From positions 159,941 to 223,940 of the forward strand of contig JAGBTN010000018.1 of the NCBI GenBank assembly GCA_017631315.1: a DNA stretch of 64,000 nucleotides, written 5' to 3'. A program made the translations under genes and the position numbers. The stretch comes from Bacteroidaceae bacterium. GTDB lineage: Bacteria > Bacteroidota > Bacteroidia > Bacteroidales > Bacteroidaceae. Shown piece by piece: positions 26,775-35,117 of the stretch. How positions within the stretch are numbered: position 1 is the stretch's first letter; the number at the start of each line of letters is the position of its first letter. Below the pieces are notes generated by a model. That model was not told the origin of the DNA. It made no database searches and saw only the letters and a list, made by a program, of their open reading frames with translations.

Positions 26775-28724
26775 TTATAGGGAGGCCTTTTTCTCTTTTA
26801 GTACGGCAAGAACTATGTCGGAAACCATCTGTTTCAGTTCGTCGAGGAAGGTCTTTGCATCGTATTCGTGTCGTTCTATCTGGCGCAGTTTCTTCTCCCA
26901 TCGTCCTGTCAGTTCAGCACTTTTGAGCACATCTTCGTGGATGAGGTCAATCAGTTCGAAGCCTGTAGTCGTGGGACGTAGCGACGAGCGTTCGCGTTTG
27001 ATGTAGTTGCGTCTGATGAGTGTTTCGATGATGGCAGCTCTTGTACTTGGCCGGCCGATACCATTCTCTTTGAGGGCATCTCTCAGTGTTTCGTCTTCGA
27101 CGGTTTTTCCTGCTGTTTCCATAGCACGAAGCAGTGTGGCATCGGTGTATGGTTTTGGTGGTGTGGTCCACTTTTCGGAAAGTGTTGGTGTGTGAGGTCC
27201 GCTCTCGCCTTCCTCGAAGATGGGAAGTGTGTCGTCTGCTTCTTTTGCCTCAGTCTCTGTTGGAAGCGAAGGATTGGGTGTCTCTCCTCGGGAGGATTTG
27301 TGTGGGAATACCACTTTCCAGCCTTCTTCGATGATTACCTTGCCTGTGGTGCGGAAGAGGATGCCTGCATCGCTGTTGTCCTTTACTTCGCCCATGATGG
27401 TTGTTGTCTCGAACTTGCAGTCGTCGTAGAAGGCGGCGATGAAAGCGCGGGCAACAAGGTCGAACACTTTCTGCTCCAGCTCTGTGAGGCCTTGAGGGAT
27501 GACGCCTGTTGGGATGATGGCGTGGTGGTCGGTTACTTTTGAGTTGTCGAAGACTTTTTTTGATTTACGTAAGGGGGCACCGCCGCCAAGTGGCCGGATG
27601 AGGGCGGCATAGGGGGCAATTCCTGCAAACTTTGTTTGGTAGAGTCCATTCATGGTTTGTGGACATTTGGCATAGACGTCGTCGGGCAGGAATGTTGTGT
27701 CGACACGCGGATAGGTGGTCACTTTCTTTTCGTAGAGGCTCTGTATGATGGAGAGTGTTTGTTCTGCAGAGAGTCCTAACTTTTTGTTGCAGTCCACCTG
27801 AAGGCCTGTCAGATCGTAGAGTCGTGGTGGTGCTTCTGTGCCTTTCTTTTTTTCGATAGAAAGGATGGTAAATGGTTTCTCTTTGATGTTGTCGATGAGT
27901 GCTTTGCCTTCATCTTCTGTTGCACATTCCAGTGCTTTGTAGATTTTTCCTTTGGGCTTTTGCTTTTTCCCTTTCTCTGCGGCTGCGGCAACGTTTGCCG
28001 CATCTTCTGCTTCTGCCTCTTCGTCGCGGACGATTGCATTGAACTTGGTGTCGCGATAAAGCGTGGAGAGCATCCATGATTGGCGTGGAACGAAGTTGTC
28101 TATCTCTCGTTGGCGAGCAACGACGAGGGCGAGGGTGGGGGTTTGTACGCGCCCGACGCTGAGCACCTGGCGTTTGCCGGAGGCATATTTCTGTGTGTAG
28201 AGCCGGGTTGCATTCATGCCGAGCAACCAGTCGCCGATGGCTCGCATCAGTCCTGCTTCGTAGAGACCTTGGTATGCGCTTTGGTCTTTCAGTGTTTGAA
28301 AACCTTCTTTTATGGCTTCTTCTGTCAGGCTGTTCACCCAAAGTCGCTTTACAGGGCATTTTGCTCCAGCCTTTTGCATCACCCATCGCTGGATGAGTTC
28401 ACCTTCCTGCCCGGCATCGCCGCAGTTGATGATTTCGTCGGCTTTCTGTATCAGGCTTTCGATGGTGTGGAATTGTTTCTCGACGCCTTTGTCCTCTTTG
28501 AGTTTTATGCCGAATCGGGGTGGAATCATGGGCAGTTGTCCTAAACTCCAACTCTTCCACATCGGCGTGTATTCGTGTGGCTCTTTCAGCTCGCACAGAT
28601 GGCCGAAGGTCCAGGTCACCTGGTAGCCGTTGCCCTCCCAATAACCGGTCTTCTGACTGTTTGCTCCTAGTATCTGAGCGATTTCGCGAGCCACAGAGGG
28701 CTTCTCGGCGATACAAACTACCAT
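26775..28724 (-). CDS. topB: DNA topoisomerase III (type IA)
   Basis: Single-strand-passing topoisomerase. TOPRIM domain with the first Glu in CIAEKPSVAREIA (residue 7) and acidic cluster NCGDAGQEGELIQRW (~100-114); catalytic Tyr338 in KKVTTYPRVDTTFL. 649 residues, no C-terminal zinc ribbons, as in TopB. A Lys/Ala/Glu-rich insert (~236-262, DAANVAAAAEKGKKQKPKGK) is unusual. It is 57 bp upstream of the PorE-like gene on the same strand. Chromosomal housekeeping copy or an old mobile-element copy cannot be told apart here; no conjugation genes are near. Confidence 0.95.
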   Translation of the reverse strand: MVVCIAEKPSVAREIAQILGANSQKTGYWEGNGYQVTWTFGHLCELKEPHEYTPMWKSWSLGQLPMIPPRFGIKLKEDKGVEKQFHTIESLIQKADEIINCGDAGQEGELIQRWVMQKAGAKCPVKRLWVNSLTEEAIKEGFQTLKDQSAYQGLYEAGLMRAIGDWLLGMNATRLYTQKYASGKRQVLSVGRVQTPTLALVVARQREIDNFVPRQSWMLSTLYRDTKFNAIVRDEEAEAEDAANVAAAAEKGKKQKPKGKIYKALECATEDEGKALIDNIKEKPFTILSIEKKKGTEAPPRLYDLTGLQVDCNKKLGLSAEQTLSIIQSLYEKKVTTYPRVDTTFLPDDVYAKCPQTMNGLYQTKFAGIAPYAALIRPLGGGAPLRKSKKVFDNSKVTDHHAIIPTGVIPQGLTELEQKVFDLVARAFIAAFYDDCKFETTTIMGEVKDNSDAGILFRTTGKVIIEEGWKVVFPHKSSRGETPNPSLPTETEAKEADDTLPIFEEGESGPHTPTLSEKWTTPPKPYTDATLLRAMETAGKTVEDETLRDALKENGIGRPSTRAAIIETLIRRNYIKRERSSLRPTTTGFELIDLIHEDVLKSAELTGRWEKKLRQIERHEYDAKTFLDELKQMVSDIVLAVLKEKKASL

Positions 28725-28791
28725 TGTTGTCTAATACCTTCTTGTTGGTTAATACAATTCGGCAGAATGCAGTCACTGCCGTAATTTTTTA

Positions 28792-28825
28792 CAAAGTTAA
28801 AGAATTATTCTGTATGGAGGACAAA
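28792..28825 (-). promoter_or_regulatory. Probable promoter of topB
   Basis: On the minus strand TTTG (28822-28825), 22 bp, TAACTTTG (28792-28799). The spacer is slightly long. Confidence 0.55.
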
Positions 28826-28970
28826 ACTCAACAACTTTTTTGAGAATTTTCAAGTCAAATGAGTTGCTAAGATAGGCAAGAGGCCGCTGCAGTTGTCGGG
28901 AATTAATTCTGTTGTCGGAGTTCAGAGCAGTGTTGCCATAATCCGCCTCTTGTTGGCTTGCCATAAACAT

Positions 28971-29050
28971 CACGTGTTAAGTCGGGTAACTTAACGTGTT
29001 AAGATGGCCAACTAAGCGTGTTAAGTTGGGCAATTAAACAGTAGTTGTTT
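28971..29050. repeat. 22-bp-period quasi-palindromic array E
   Basis: Three and a half units with cores CACGTGTTAAG, TTAACGTGTTAAG and TAAGCGTGTTAAG, linked by TCGGGTAAC, ATGGCCAAC and TTGGGCAAT; it ends in ACAGTAGTTGTTTTC, the same tail as arrays B and I. Confidence 0.85.
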
Positions 29051-29193
29051 TCTGGAACCTCTCTGCTTATTGCATACCTATAAATGTCTTTTTGTCAACT
29101 TTAGAAAAAAATTTTTTATTATGGGGTTGACAAAACGGCTATATCCGGGTATATATATAAGGGGGACTAAAAGGGGGAAACTATTAAAGGGGG

Positions 29194-29241
29194 ATTAACC
29201 TCGAGGAGAAAAAAATAGTCTGTTTTCCTCTTGAGGTTAAT
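29194..29241. repeat. Inverted repeat upstream of the glycosyltransferase gene
   Basis: ATTAACCTCGAGGAGAAAA pairs with TTTTCCTCTTGAGGTTAAT (one mismatch in 19) around a 10-nt loop. A third related half, TCTCCCTTGAGGTATAAT, follows at about 29262-29279. Upstream G tracts (AGGGGGACT, AGGGGGAAAC, AGGGGGATT) recur every 14-16 bp. Possibly a regulatory or mobile-element remnant. Confidence 0.6.
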
Positions 29242-29310
29242 ATTATCAGGTGATATATTTCTCCCTTGAGGTATAATAGCCTGCGAACACAGAAAAATTG
29301 AAATCAGATA

Positions 29311-29342
29311 TTTGGGAATTTGAATTAACCTTCGTACCTTTG
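29311..29342 (+). promoter_or_regulatory. Promoter of the GT2 gene
   Basis: TTTG at 29311-29314, 20 bp, TACCTTTG at 29335-29342. It ends 8 bp before the ATG, so the mRNA may be leaderless or nearly so. Confidence 0.8.
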
Positions 29343-29350
29343 CTTCACTT

Positions 29351-30235
29351 ATGACACCGCTCATCTCTTTTGTCGTTACATATTACAACGAGCCCTATGC
29401 TTTGCTGCGTGCTTGCATAGAGAGTATTCTTGCGCTGAATCTTTCGCCGGATGAGGCTGAGATATTGGTGGTGCAAGATGGAGTTGAGCATAAGATTCAG
29501 GACAAGGTCTGCTCCCTTTCTCCTCTTGTGGGTTATGTCTGTCAGGAGCATGCCGGGCTGTCGGTGGCTCGCAATACCGGCATATCTTGCTCGCACGGGA
29601 GATACATTCAGTTCGTCGATGCCGACGATTGCCTGGAACCGTTGGCTTATGCAGCAGTGTTAGAACATTTGCGTAGCCAGGAAGATGATGCCGTAATGTT
29701 TAGGATGACAACAAAACAAGGCGAGAAAAGCAGACGACTATCTGCCAGACAGACAACGGGGAAAGACTTCCTGTTGCGACACAATCTGCGTGCAGCAGCA
29801 TGGGGCTATGCCTTCAGACGGGACATTCTGGGCAATCTGCGTTTTTCTCCAGGCCTTTTGCACGAGGACGAACTCTTTACTCCCCAACTCCTCTTACGCG
29901 TAAAATCGTTTCGCCTGCTTGATGCGAAGGCATATTTTTATCGTCAGCGAGAGGGGACCATCACGCATGCAAAGTCTCTCGAAATGGTAAAGAAAAGACT
30001 TGACGACATCTTTTCAATCATCATGACACTGCGTTCTTTGGAACAACCTTTGCTCAGCAGGCGTATTAGACAACTGACTGTTGACTATATTCAGAACACT
30101 TGGATGCTGACGCGGAGCCATAGCGAATTACAGCAACGTTGTTCTCAACTTCGCAGCGAAGGCCTCTTGCCATTGCCTATACGTATGTATTCTTTGCGCT
30201 ATTTCCTTGCTTCGGTCGTTACCTCGTTGCTATAG
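29351..30235 (+). CDS. Family 2 glycosyltransferase
   Basis: A 294-residue cytoplasmic GT-A enzyme: N-terminal ISFVVTYYNEP, LSVARNTGISCSHGRYIQF and the metal-binding DADD motif (FVDADDCLEP, ~residues 91-100), then a helical C-terminus. Substrate is not predictable; such enzymes build capsule, O-antigen or glycoprotein sugars. It stands alone, convergent with the Crp/Fnr gene 16 bp away. Confidence 0.92.
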   Translation: MTPLISFVVTYYNEPYALLRACIESILALNLSPDEAEILVVQDGVEHKIQDKVCSLSPLVGYVCQEHAGLSVARNTGISCSHGRYIQFVDADDCLEPLAYAAVLEHLRSQEDDAVMFRMTTKQGEKSRRLSARQTTGKDFLLRHNLRAAAWGYAFRRDILGNLRFSPGLLHEDELFTPQLLLRVKSFRLLDAKAYFYRQREGTITHAKSLEMVKKRLDDIFSIIMTLRSLEQPLLSRRIRQLTVDYIQNTWMLTRSHSELQQRCSQLRSEGLLPLPIRMYSLRYFLASVVTSLL

Positions 30236-30251
30236 GGATATCCTATGTCCT

Positions 30252-30938
30252 TCATGGGCGGCTAAGGATGCACTTCCTGATGTCATGGATGACGAACTTC
30301 CCCCTTCCCAGGCGTATCAATTCTTCTTCCTGCCAACGGTTTAAGAGTCGCGACACGGTGAGTCGTGTTTCTCCAATGTAACGTGCCAAATCGTCCATTA
30401 GTATGTGGATTTCAACCTCCCCATCACAGTCAACAAAAACTCTTTCGAGGAACAATCGCAGGCGGTCTTCAGGATTGTTGAGTTGCAGAGGACGTAGTGC
30501 AGCATCTCTCTTCTGTGCTGTGGCCGAAAGTAAGTTCAATAGATTGAGCCTGAAGACATCGTTTTTCATTAAATGGCTTCCGATAAATGTCTTACGTATG
30601 GCCAGGATTTTAATGTCGCTCTTCGCAGTGTAGGTGTGTTTGTATGTGGGTGTAAGGCCGAAGAGCCTGTCTGCTTCTATGACGGCAGGAGCCTGTATGT
30701 ACGAGTGTAACGTATAGTTCCCCTCAGCAGAACAATGTTCTCTGTGTAATTCACCTTCCACAAGAAAGAGTAGATGGCTGCAATGCTCGCCTTGCCGTAT
30801 GAGTGGTATGTGCGAGGCTGGCAATTCGTCGGGGAAGAGTTTCAGGGCATCTTCCCATCCGAGAAGTTCTGTGCTGCTAACACCTCTGAATAGCGGAAGT
30901 TGGGTAAGCAGAGCATATCGTGTGCTGAGGTCGTGCAT
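30252..30938 (-). CDS. Crp/Fnr-family transcriptional regulator
   Basis: A 228-residue protein: an N-terminal cyclic-nucleotide-binding-like beta roll (~20-130, with IPLIRQGEHCSHLLFLVEGEL) and a C-terminal winged helix (DDLARYIGETRLTVSRLLNRWQEEELI). There is no Fnr-type Cys cluster, so it is not an Fe-S oxygen sensor. It is the last gene of a six-gene operon, 11 bp after apbE, which suggests control of envelope or redox genes, perhaps this operon itself. Confidence 0.92.
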   Translation of the reverse strand: MHDLSTRYALLTQLPLFRGVSSTELLGWEDALKLFPDELPASHIPLIRQGEHCSHLLFLVEGELHREHCSAEGNYTLHSYIQAPAVIEADRLFGLTPTYKHTYTAKSDIKILAIRKTFIGSHLMKNDVFRLNLLNLLSATAQKRDAALRPLQLNNPEDRLRLFLERVFVDCDGEVEIHILMDDLARYIGETRLTVSRLLNRWQEEELIRLGRGKFVIHDIRKCILSRP

Positions 30939-30949
30939 CCTGTTCCTCG

Positions 30950-31978
30950 CTATCTGACAATAAGCCTGTCAAAACCTTTTGATGCCCATGTTTGGTAGTT
31001 CCCCTTCTCGTTGGAATAAATGAAGTAGGCATCAAGCTGGCTTTGCTCCAGGAGCACTTGTTTCGCTTTCTCCATTCCCATCACCATGAATGCAGTGGCA
31101 AAAGCATCTGCTTCTGCGCAAGTGGGAGCAACGACAGTGCTTGAAAGAATGTCCTGTTGGGCAGGATAGCCAGTCTTAGGATTGATGGTATGTGCAATCT
31201 TTTTCCCGTCTTTCACATAGAAGTTTCGATAGTTTCCACTGGTGGCAATGGCATGACCGGAAAGTGATACAATGTCTTGTAATTCTGTGTTGTATGAGGT
31301 AGAGTCTTCGTTCGGCTTGTTAATGCCTATGCGCCAAGACGCCCCCTTCTCGTTTATGCCTTCGGCAACAACTTCTCCGCCAATCTCAACCATAAAGTTT
31401 GTGATACTGTAACCACGTAGCAATTGGGCAATTCGGTCGACTCCATATCCTTTCGCTATTGCACTCATGTCGAGAATGGAAAGCGGGTTGTCTTTGGTGA
31501 CCTTGCCGTCTTGGAAGTGTATGCTCGAGAGCCCGACCAGATTAAGAAGGCTGTCAACCTGTGTGCTGTTGGGCAACTGTCCTTTTTTAAATCCAAATCC
31601 CCAGGCATTGACCAATGGCGCAACCGTAGGGTCGAAGGCGCCGTCGGTGGCTCGGTTGACAGCAAAAGAGAGTTGCAGTACTTCTGCCAACATGCTGTCA
31701 GCAGTGTTGCTTTCACCTTTGTTGATGAGGCTGATGGTGCTTTGGGGATTGAACATTGAGAGCGAAGCGTCAACACGATGCAGTTCTGCCTCGATTTCAG
31801 TCTTCAAATCTTTGTTGTAAAGATATTTGACATGATAGATTGTACCGAAAGTTGTGCCTTCGTTGTGGATGTATATGTAGCTCGATGGACGTTCGTTGCT
31901 ATTCGACTTTTTCAGATAAGAAAAGCCAACGATAGCAATGATGGTAAGCACTGCAAGAAGTAATTTCCGTTTGTTCAT
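30950..31978 (-). CDS. apbE: FAD:protein FMN transferase
   Basis: Attaches FMN covalently to Thr/Ser of NqrB/C, RnfD/G and similar periplasmic proteins. One N-terminal membrane anchor (residues 5-22, no lipobox), then ApbE motifs TTFGTIYHVKY, LDMSAIAKGYGVD, MVEIGGEVVAEG and HTINPKTGYP. 342 residues is normal. Client Nqr/Rnf genes are not in the window. It lies 13 bp after the DUF6048 gene. Confidence 0.95.
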   Translation of the reverse strand: MNKRKLLLAVLTIIAIVGFSYLKKSNSNERPSSYIYIHNEGTTFGTIYHVKYLYNKDLKTEIEAELHRVDASLSMFNPQSTISLINKGESNTADSMLAEVLQLSFAVNRATDGAFDPTVAPLVNAWGFGFKKGQLPNSTQVDSLLNLVGLSSIHFQDGKVTKDNPLSILDMSAIAKGYGVDRIAQLLRGYSITNFMVEIGGEVVAEGINEKGASWRIGINKPNEDSTSYNTELQDIVSLSGHAIATSGNYRNFYVKDGKKIAHTINPKTGYPAQQDILSSTVVAPTCAEADAFATAFMVMGMEKAKQVLLEQSQLDAYFIYSNEKGNYQTWASKGFDRLIVR

Positions 31979-31991
31979 GGTTTGTTACTCT

Positions 31992-32678
31992 CTAATTGTT
32001 GCTTTTTGCTTTTTTTGATGTTTTGCCCACGTCAAAGATGAGGTTTACTGTGCCACCCCAGCCGTTGTCATTATTCTTGCCGAATCCTGGGATATAATAA
32101 GGTGCAATCTCTTCTTCGTGGCTTAATGCGAGTCGGAATTTGTAGCGCATGCTCCACCCCAGACGAATGAAACGCCATAACTTCGTTTCCAGGCCAACAC
32201 CGAATTCCAGCCAATGTCCTGTAGCATTCAGTCCGTTTAACTCCAACGGCGTTGTCGTGCCATACGCAGGGTCGGTAAAGGCTTTGTTTTCGATGTCGTA
32301 ATTGAAACTGCTGAAGCCATATCGAAGGATGCCAAAGAGCCTGTTTCCGTTGTGTTTCTTGTTGAAATTGTAATCAAGGCCAAAGCGCATATACGGAGCC
32401 GTTGTGCTGAAGATATTACCAGTTTCTGCACCTTCTCTGTGGCTGCTGCCAATACCGAGTTCGGCAATGGGGAAGACTTTGTCGTACAGATTAAGTCGTG
32501 CTGCCACTTCCATATTGGCAAACTTGGCTCCCATGGCTTTCATGGCAAGGCCAACAAGGTCTGCACTGACGGCAATGCCACTCAGCAGAGGAGCTTTCTC
32601 TTTCTCTTGTGGTTCTTGTGCTTGCATGGGAACGCATAGCAGGATGGCCAGGAGAATGGACAATACTCTTTGTTTCAT
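31992..32678 (-). CDS. DUF6048-like outer-membrane beta-barrel protein
   Basis: Signal peptide (cleavage after MQA, ~residue 19), then alternating-hydrophobicity strands (GLDYNFNKKHN, LEFGVGLETKLWRFIRLGWSMRYKFRLAL) ending in a strand-like NLIFDVG before a Lys-rich tail. This is a small beta barrel of a Bacteroidetes-only family. I start at 32678 (228 residues), 7 bp after the DUF6452 stop; a longer frame from 32723 would overlap that gene. Function unknown. Confidence 0.82.
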   Translation of the reverse strand: MKQRVLSILLAILLCVPMQAQEPQEKEKAPLLSGIAVSADLVGLAMKAMGAKFANMEVAARLNLYDKVFPIAELGIGSSHREGAETGNIFSTTAPYMRFGLDYNFNKKHNGNRLFGILRYGFSSFNYDIENKAFTDPAYGTTTPLELNGLNATGHWLEFGVGLETKLWRFIRLGWSMRYKFRLALSHEEEIAPYYIPGFGKNNDNGWGGTVNLIFDVGKTSKKAKSNN

Positions 32679-32685
32679 GAGGCGG

Positions 32686-33159
32686 TCAGAACAAATGTAT
32701 TTGCAGATTTGTGGTAAGTTCATAATTCACGGACGAGCGAACGACGGTAATGGACTTGATGATTTCGTTGGTTGAACGAACGTCCTGTATGGTGTGGAAG
32801 AGTGTAGCAGGGCAGTCGGGCGACTCGAAGTGAACCTGATTGCTCTTCTTTATCCAAACGGTGTCGCGTATGAGGTATTCTTCGTTATCCTGGTTTTTCC
32901 CCTGGATGTGGAAGACAAGAGTGTCTTCGTCTTGCCAATAACTCAGGGGAAGATTTAGTTTGGATGTATTTACAGAACGATTGAGCAGAACCGGGCCTGC
33001 TTTGCCTGCGGTGATGGTAAGTGTGTCTTCGATAGAGACGGCTACTCCTTCGCGGTCGAATGCACCATACATTCCTACATAGTTGTTGAGCGTACAGTCG
33101 TAGCTCTCGCAGGCAACAAAGAGTATGCTTAGCAATATGACGAGGAGCCGATGCTTCAT
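32686..33159 (-). CDS. DUF6452-like lipoprotein
   Basis: A 157-residue lipoprotein, lipid Cys17 in LFVACES. The rest looks like an all-beta domain. Its ATG overlaps the stop of the DPM-like glycosyltransferase (ATGA), and the DUF6048 barrel follows 7 bp later. The DUF6452-DUF6048 pair is a recurrent Bacteroidetes neighbour pair as far as I recall, so lipoprotein and barrel may form one envelope complex. Confidence 0.82.
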   Translation of the reverse strand: MKHRLLVILLSILFVACESYDCTLNNYVGMYGAFDREGVAVSIEDTLTITAGKAGPVLLNRSVNTSKLNLPLSYWQDEDTLVFHIQGKNQDNEEYLIRDTVWIKKSNQVHFESPDCPATLFHTIQDVRSTNEIIKSITVVRSSVNYELTTNLQIHLF

Positions 33160-34118
33160 ATTTCTTTTTCTATCTGATAGTTGTTGCGTTCCGGTGCATT
33201 GCGGCTGACGAGTTCTCCGAGGAAGCCTGCCACGAAGAGCTGTGTGCCTAATATCATCATAGTCAATGCAATGTAGAAGTACGGGCTGTCGGTAACGAGG
33301 GGATGGGGAATGCCTGTTGCGAGGCAATAAAGTTTAGTGCCGCCTACAACCATTACAGACAGGAAGCCGATGAAGAACATCAGTGTGCCGATGAAGCCGA
33401 AGACATGCATCGGTTTCAGTCCGAAGTTGGTCAGGAACCAAAGTGATAGCAGATCAAGGTAGCCGTTTACGAAACGATTGAGCCCCATGAACTTCGATTT
33501 GCCGAACTTGCGTGCCTGGTGGCGAACTCTCTTCTCTCCGATGTTGGCAAAGCCTGCGTTCTTGGCGAGATAAGGAATGTAGCGGTGCATCTCTCCATAG
33601 ACTTCGATGTTCTTTACGACTTCTTTGCGATAGGCTTTCAGTCCGCAGTTGAAGTCGTGCAGGTTATGTATGCCGCTCACTTGCCTTGCTGTGGCGTTGA
33701 AGAGTTTTGTGGGAATCGTCTTCGACAGTGGGTCGCCTTTGCTTCGGTTCATTTTGTATCCGCTCACAAGGTCGTATCCGTCTTCTGTTATCATGCGATA
33801 GAGTTCCGGTATTTCGTCGGGAGAGTCTTGCAGGTCGGCATCCATTGTGATGACGACGTTGCCTTGTGCTGCTTTGAAGCCGCAGTACAGGGCCGGGCTT
33901 TTGCCGTAGTTGCGACGGAACTTGATGCCGTGTACGGTGTCGGGGTTCTCTTTTTGGAGTTCTTCGATGACTTCCCACGAGCGGTCGGTGCTGCCGTCGT
34001 TGACGAAGATGACTTCGTATGAGAGGTTGTGCGACGTTGCAACGCGCTTTATCCAGTTGAAGAGTTCGGGTAGCGATTCGTCTTCGTTGAACAGGGGAAC
34101 GACAATGCTTATATCCAT
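33156..34118 (-). CDS. DPM/GtrB-like family 2 glycosyltransferase
   Basis: Likely moves a sugar from a nucleotide donor to polyprenyl phosphate. GT-A domain with ISIVVPLFNEDESLPEL, VNDGSTDRSWEV and the DADLQDSPDEIPEL metal motif, then two C-terminal membrane segments (~235-258 and 273-298). 320 residues, typical of GtrB/ArnC-like enzymes. The acceptor and sugar are not predictable. Second gene of the operon starting at DUF4199. Confidence 0.94.
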   Translation of the reverse strand: MDISIVVPLFNEDESLPELFNWIKRVATSHNLSYEVIFVNDGSTDRSWEVIEELQKENPDTVHGIKFRRNYGKSPALYCGFKAAQGNVVITMDADLQDSPDEIPELYRMITEDGYDLVSGYKMNRSKGDPLSKTIPTKLFNATARQVSGIHNLHDFNCGLKAYRKEVVKNIEVYGEMHRYIPYLAKNAGFANIGEKRVRHQARKFGKSKFMGLNRFVNGYLDLLSLWFLTNFGLKPMHVFGFIGTLMFFIGFLSVMVVGGTKLYCLATGIPHPLVTDSPYFYIALTMMILGTQLFVAGFLGELVSRNAPERNNYQIEKEI

Positions 34119-34140
34119 AGTGTTATTTGCGTTTGGTCAT

Positions 34141-34692
34141 TTATTGTTTTTCGTTTTTTCCTTCTTCCTTTTCTGTGCGGGGGGCTTTTACGGGAAGTGC
34201 TGCAAGCAGCGAGAGGGGGAGTGCCAGCATGATGTTATATGTTGCCAGTTGCATCATGATGTCTCTGACGGTCATTTGCTGAATCATCTTTTGCATCTCT
34301 TCCAGATTGGCCTCCGGCATTATCTGTTGCCATGCTTCGCGGTACTCTTCGCTTTGCATGGTGGTGCTTAGGAGTGAGAGCAGACGCCCGTTGTCGAGGA
34401 AGAGGAAATAGAGGTATTGCGCTGCATCGGTCAGCAGTCCTGCCAGCAGACACACTACGAACGACAGGCGGAAGACATGCAGCCAACTTGTCGAGGGGAA
34501 GAGTTTGCGGTAGTTTGCCAGTTGTTTGTAGAGCACGAAGATGCTGAAGACGCCCAGGGCGGAACTCAGCATCGAGAGTGCCGGGCGGTCGTATCCGTAC
34601 ATTGTGCAGAAGAAACTGGCCGCCCACATGATGCCTATGGGCAGAGCCATCCAGTTGGCAGCGTCTATGAGTGATGGTTTTGTTTTTGTCAT
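34141..34692 (-). CDS. DUF4199-family membrane protein
   Basis: A 183-residue protein with four membrane segments (~13-30, 38-55, 73-98, 145-165) and a Met/Gln-rich amphipathic loop (~115-143) typical of DUF4199, a Bacteroidetes family that commonly precedes a DPM-like glycosyltransferase, as here (22 bp gap). A charged tail EKEEGKNEKQ ends it. Probably helps or stabilises the glycosyltransferase; this is inference from neighbourhood. Confidence 0.88.
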   Translation of the reverse strand: MTKTKPSLIDAANWMALPIGIMWAASFFCTMYGYDRPALSMLSSALGVFSIFVLYKQLANYRKLFPSTSWLHVFRLSFVVCLLAGLLTDAAQYLYFLFLDNGRLLSLLSTTMQSEEYREAWQQIMPEANLEEMQKMIQQMTVRDIMMQLATYNIMLALPLSLLAALPVKAPRTEKEEGKNEKQ

Positions 34693-34715
34693 TATGCGTT
34701 ACGCTAAAGAATGCG

Positions 34716-34723
34716 CAAAGTTA
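34716..34723 (-). promoter_or_regulatory. -7 box of the DUF4199-to-crp operon
   Basis: TAACTTTG on the minus strand, 23 bp before the DUF4199 start; no clear -33 element. Confidence 0.6.
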
Positions 34724-34819
34724 CGGAATAATAATATAAATAATGTATAAAGAGACGAAAAAAACGTCTTGGGAGAATAATTTTCGCTTATTCGCTTTTT
34801 ATTTTCCATTAAATTGTTG

Positions 34820-34827
34820 TACCTTTG
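34820..34827 (+). promoter_or_regulatory. -7 box of the SRP RNA/tRNA-Thr unit
   Basis: TACCTTTG, 12 bp before the 5' end of the SRP RNA; no clear -33 element. Confidence 0.65.
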
Positions 34828-34839
34828 CAGTCGCAAAAT

Positions 34840-34935
34840 GGGAAAGTCCTATACGGCATGCTCCTTGTGAATCCCCCAGGGCTTGATCGCAGCAAGGGCA
34901 GCAGGTCGTAGCGGCGCGATATAGTAAGCTTTCCC
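34840..34935 (+). ncRNA. ffs: Bacterial small SRP RNA (4.5S)
   Basis: About 96 nt closed by GGGAAAG and CTTTCCC. The apical part carries the domain IV pattern: CCCCCAGGGCTTGATCGCAG then CAAGGGCAGCAGG, with the internal loops and tetraloop-like centre expected for Ffh binding, as in other Bacteroidetes. It sits 4 nt before tRNA-Thr, so one promoter probably serves both. Confidence 0.88.
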
Positions 34936-34939
34936 TCCC

Positions 34940-35016
34940 GCCTCTTTAGCTCAGTTGGCCAGAGCACGTGATTTGTAATCTCGGGGTCGTTGGTTCGAAT
35001 CCGACAAGAGGCTCCA
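34940..35016 (+). tRNA. tRNA-Thr (anticodon TGT), CCA encoded
   Basis: Acceptor GCCTCTT pairs with AAGAGGC, D arm GCTC/GAGC, anticodon loop TTTGTAA, T arm GGTTCGAATCC. The anticodon stem CGTGA/TCTCG has a central T-T mismatch. The gene ends with CCA, unlike tRNA-Arg in this window. Confidence 0.95.
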
Positions 35017-35018
35017 GA

Positions 35019-35045
35019 ATTGCCGCCATAGGGCGGCAATTTTAG
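35019..35045 (+). terminator. Terminator of the ffs/tRNA-Thr unit
   Basis: ATTGCCGCC and GGCGGCAAT form a 9-bp perfect stem with loop ATAG, followed by TTTAGTTT. Confidence 0.88.
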
Positions 35046-35117
35046 TTTAGATACCATTGCATTGATTTCTGCGGACAACGGCAAAGTTCTCGTTTTCAAT
35101 TCCTCGATTTTTCATTT

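Larger units (their letters stand above)
28725..29350. other. 626-bp intergenic region between topB and a glycosyltransferase gene
   Basis: Holds, in order, the topB promoter, repeat array E (28971-29050), an AT-rich stretch with three G5 tracts (29161-29193), a 19-bp inverted repeat (29194-29241) and the glycosyltransferase promoter. No ORF in it is convincing. It is the longest gene-free stretch of the window. Confidence 0.7.

Noticed and set aside
26775-28724. topB as part of an integrative conjugative element
   Set aside because: No tra, mob or integrase genes or attachment repeats are in the window; flanks are chromosomal genes.
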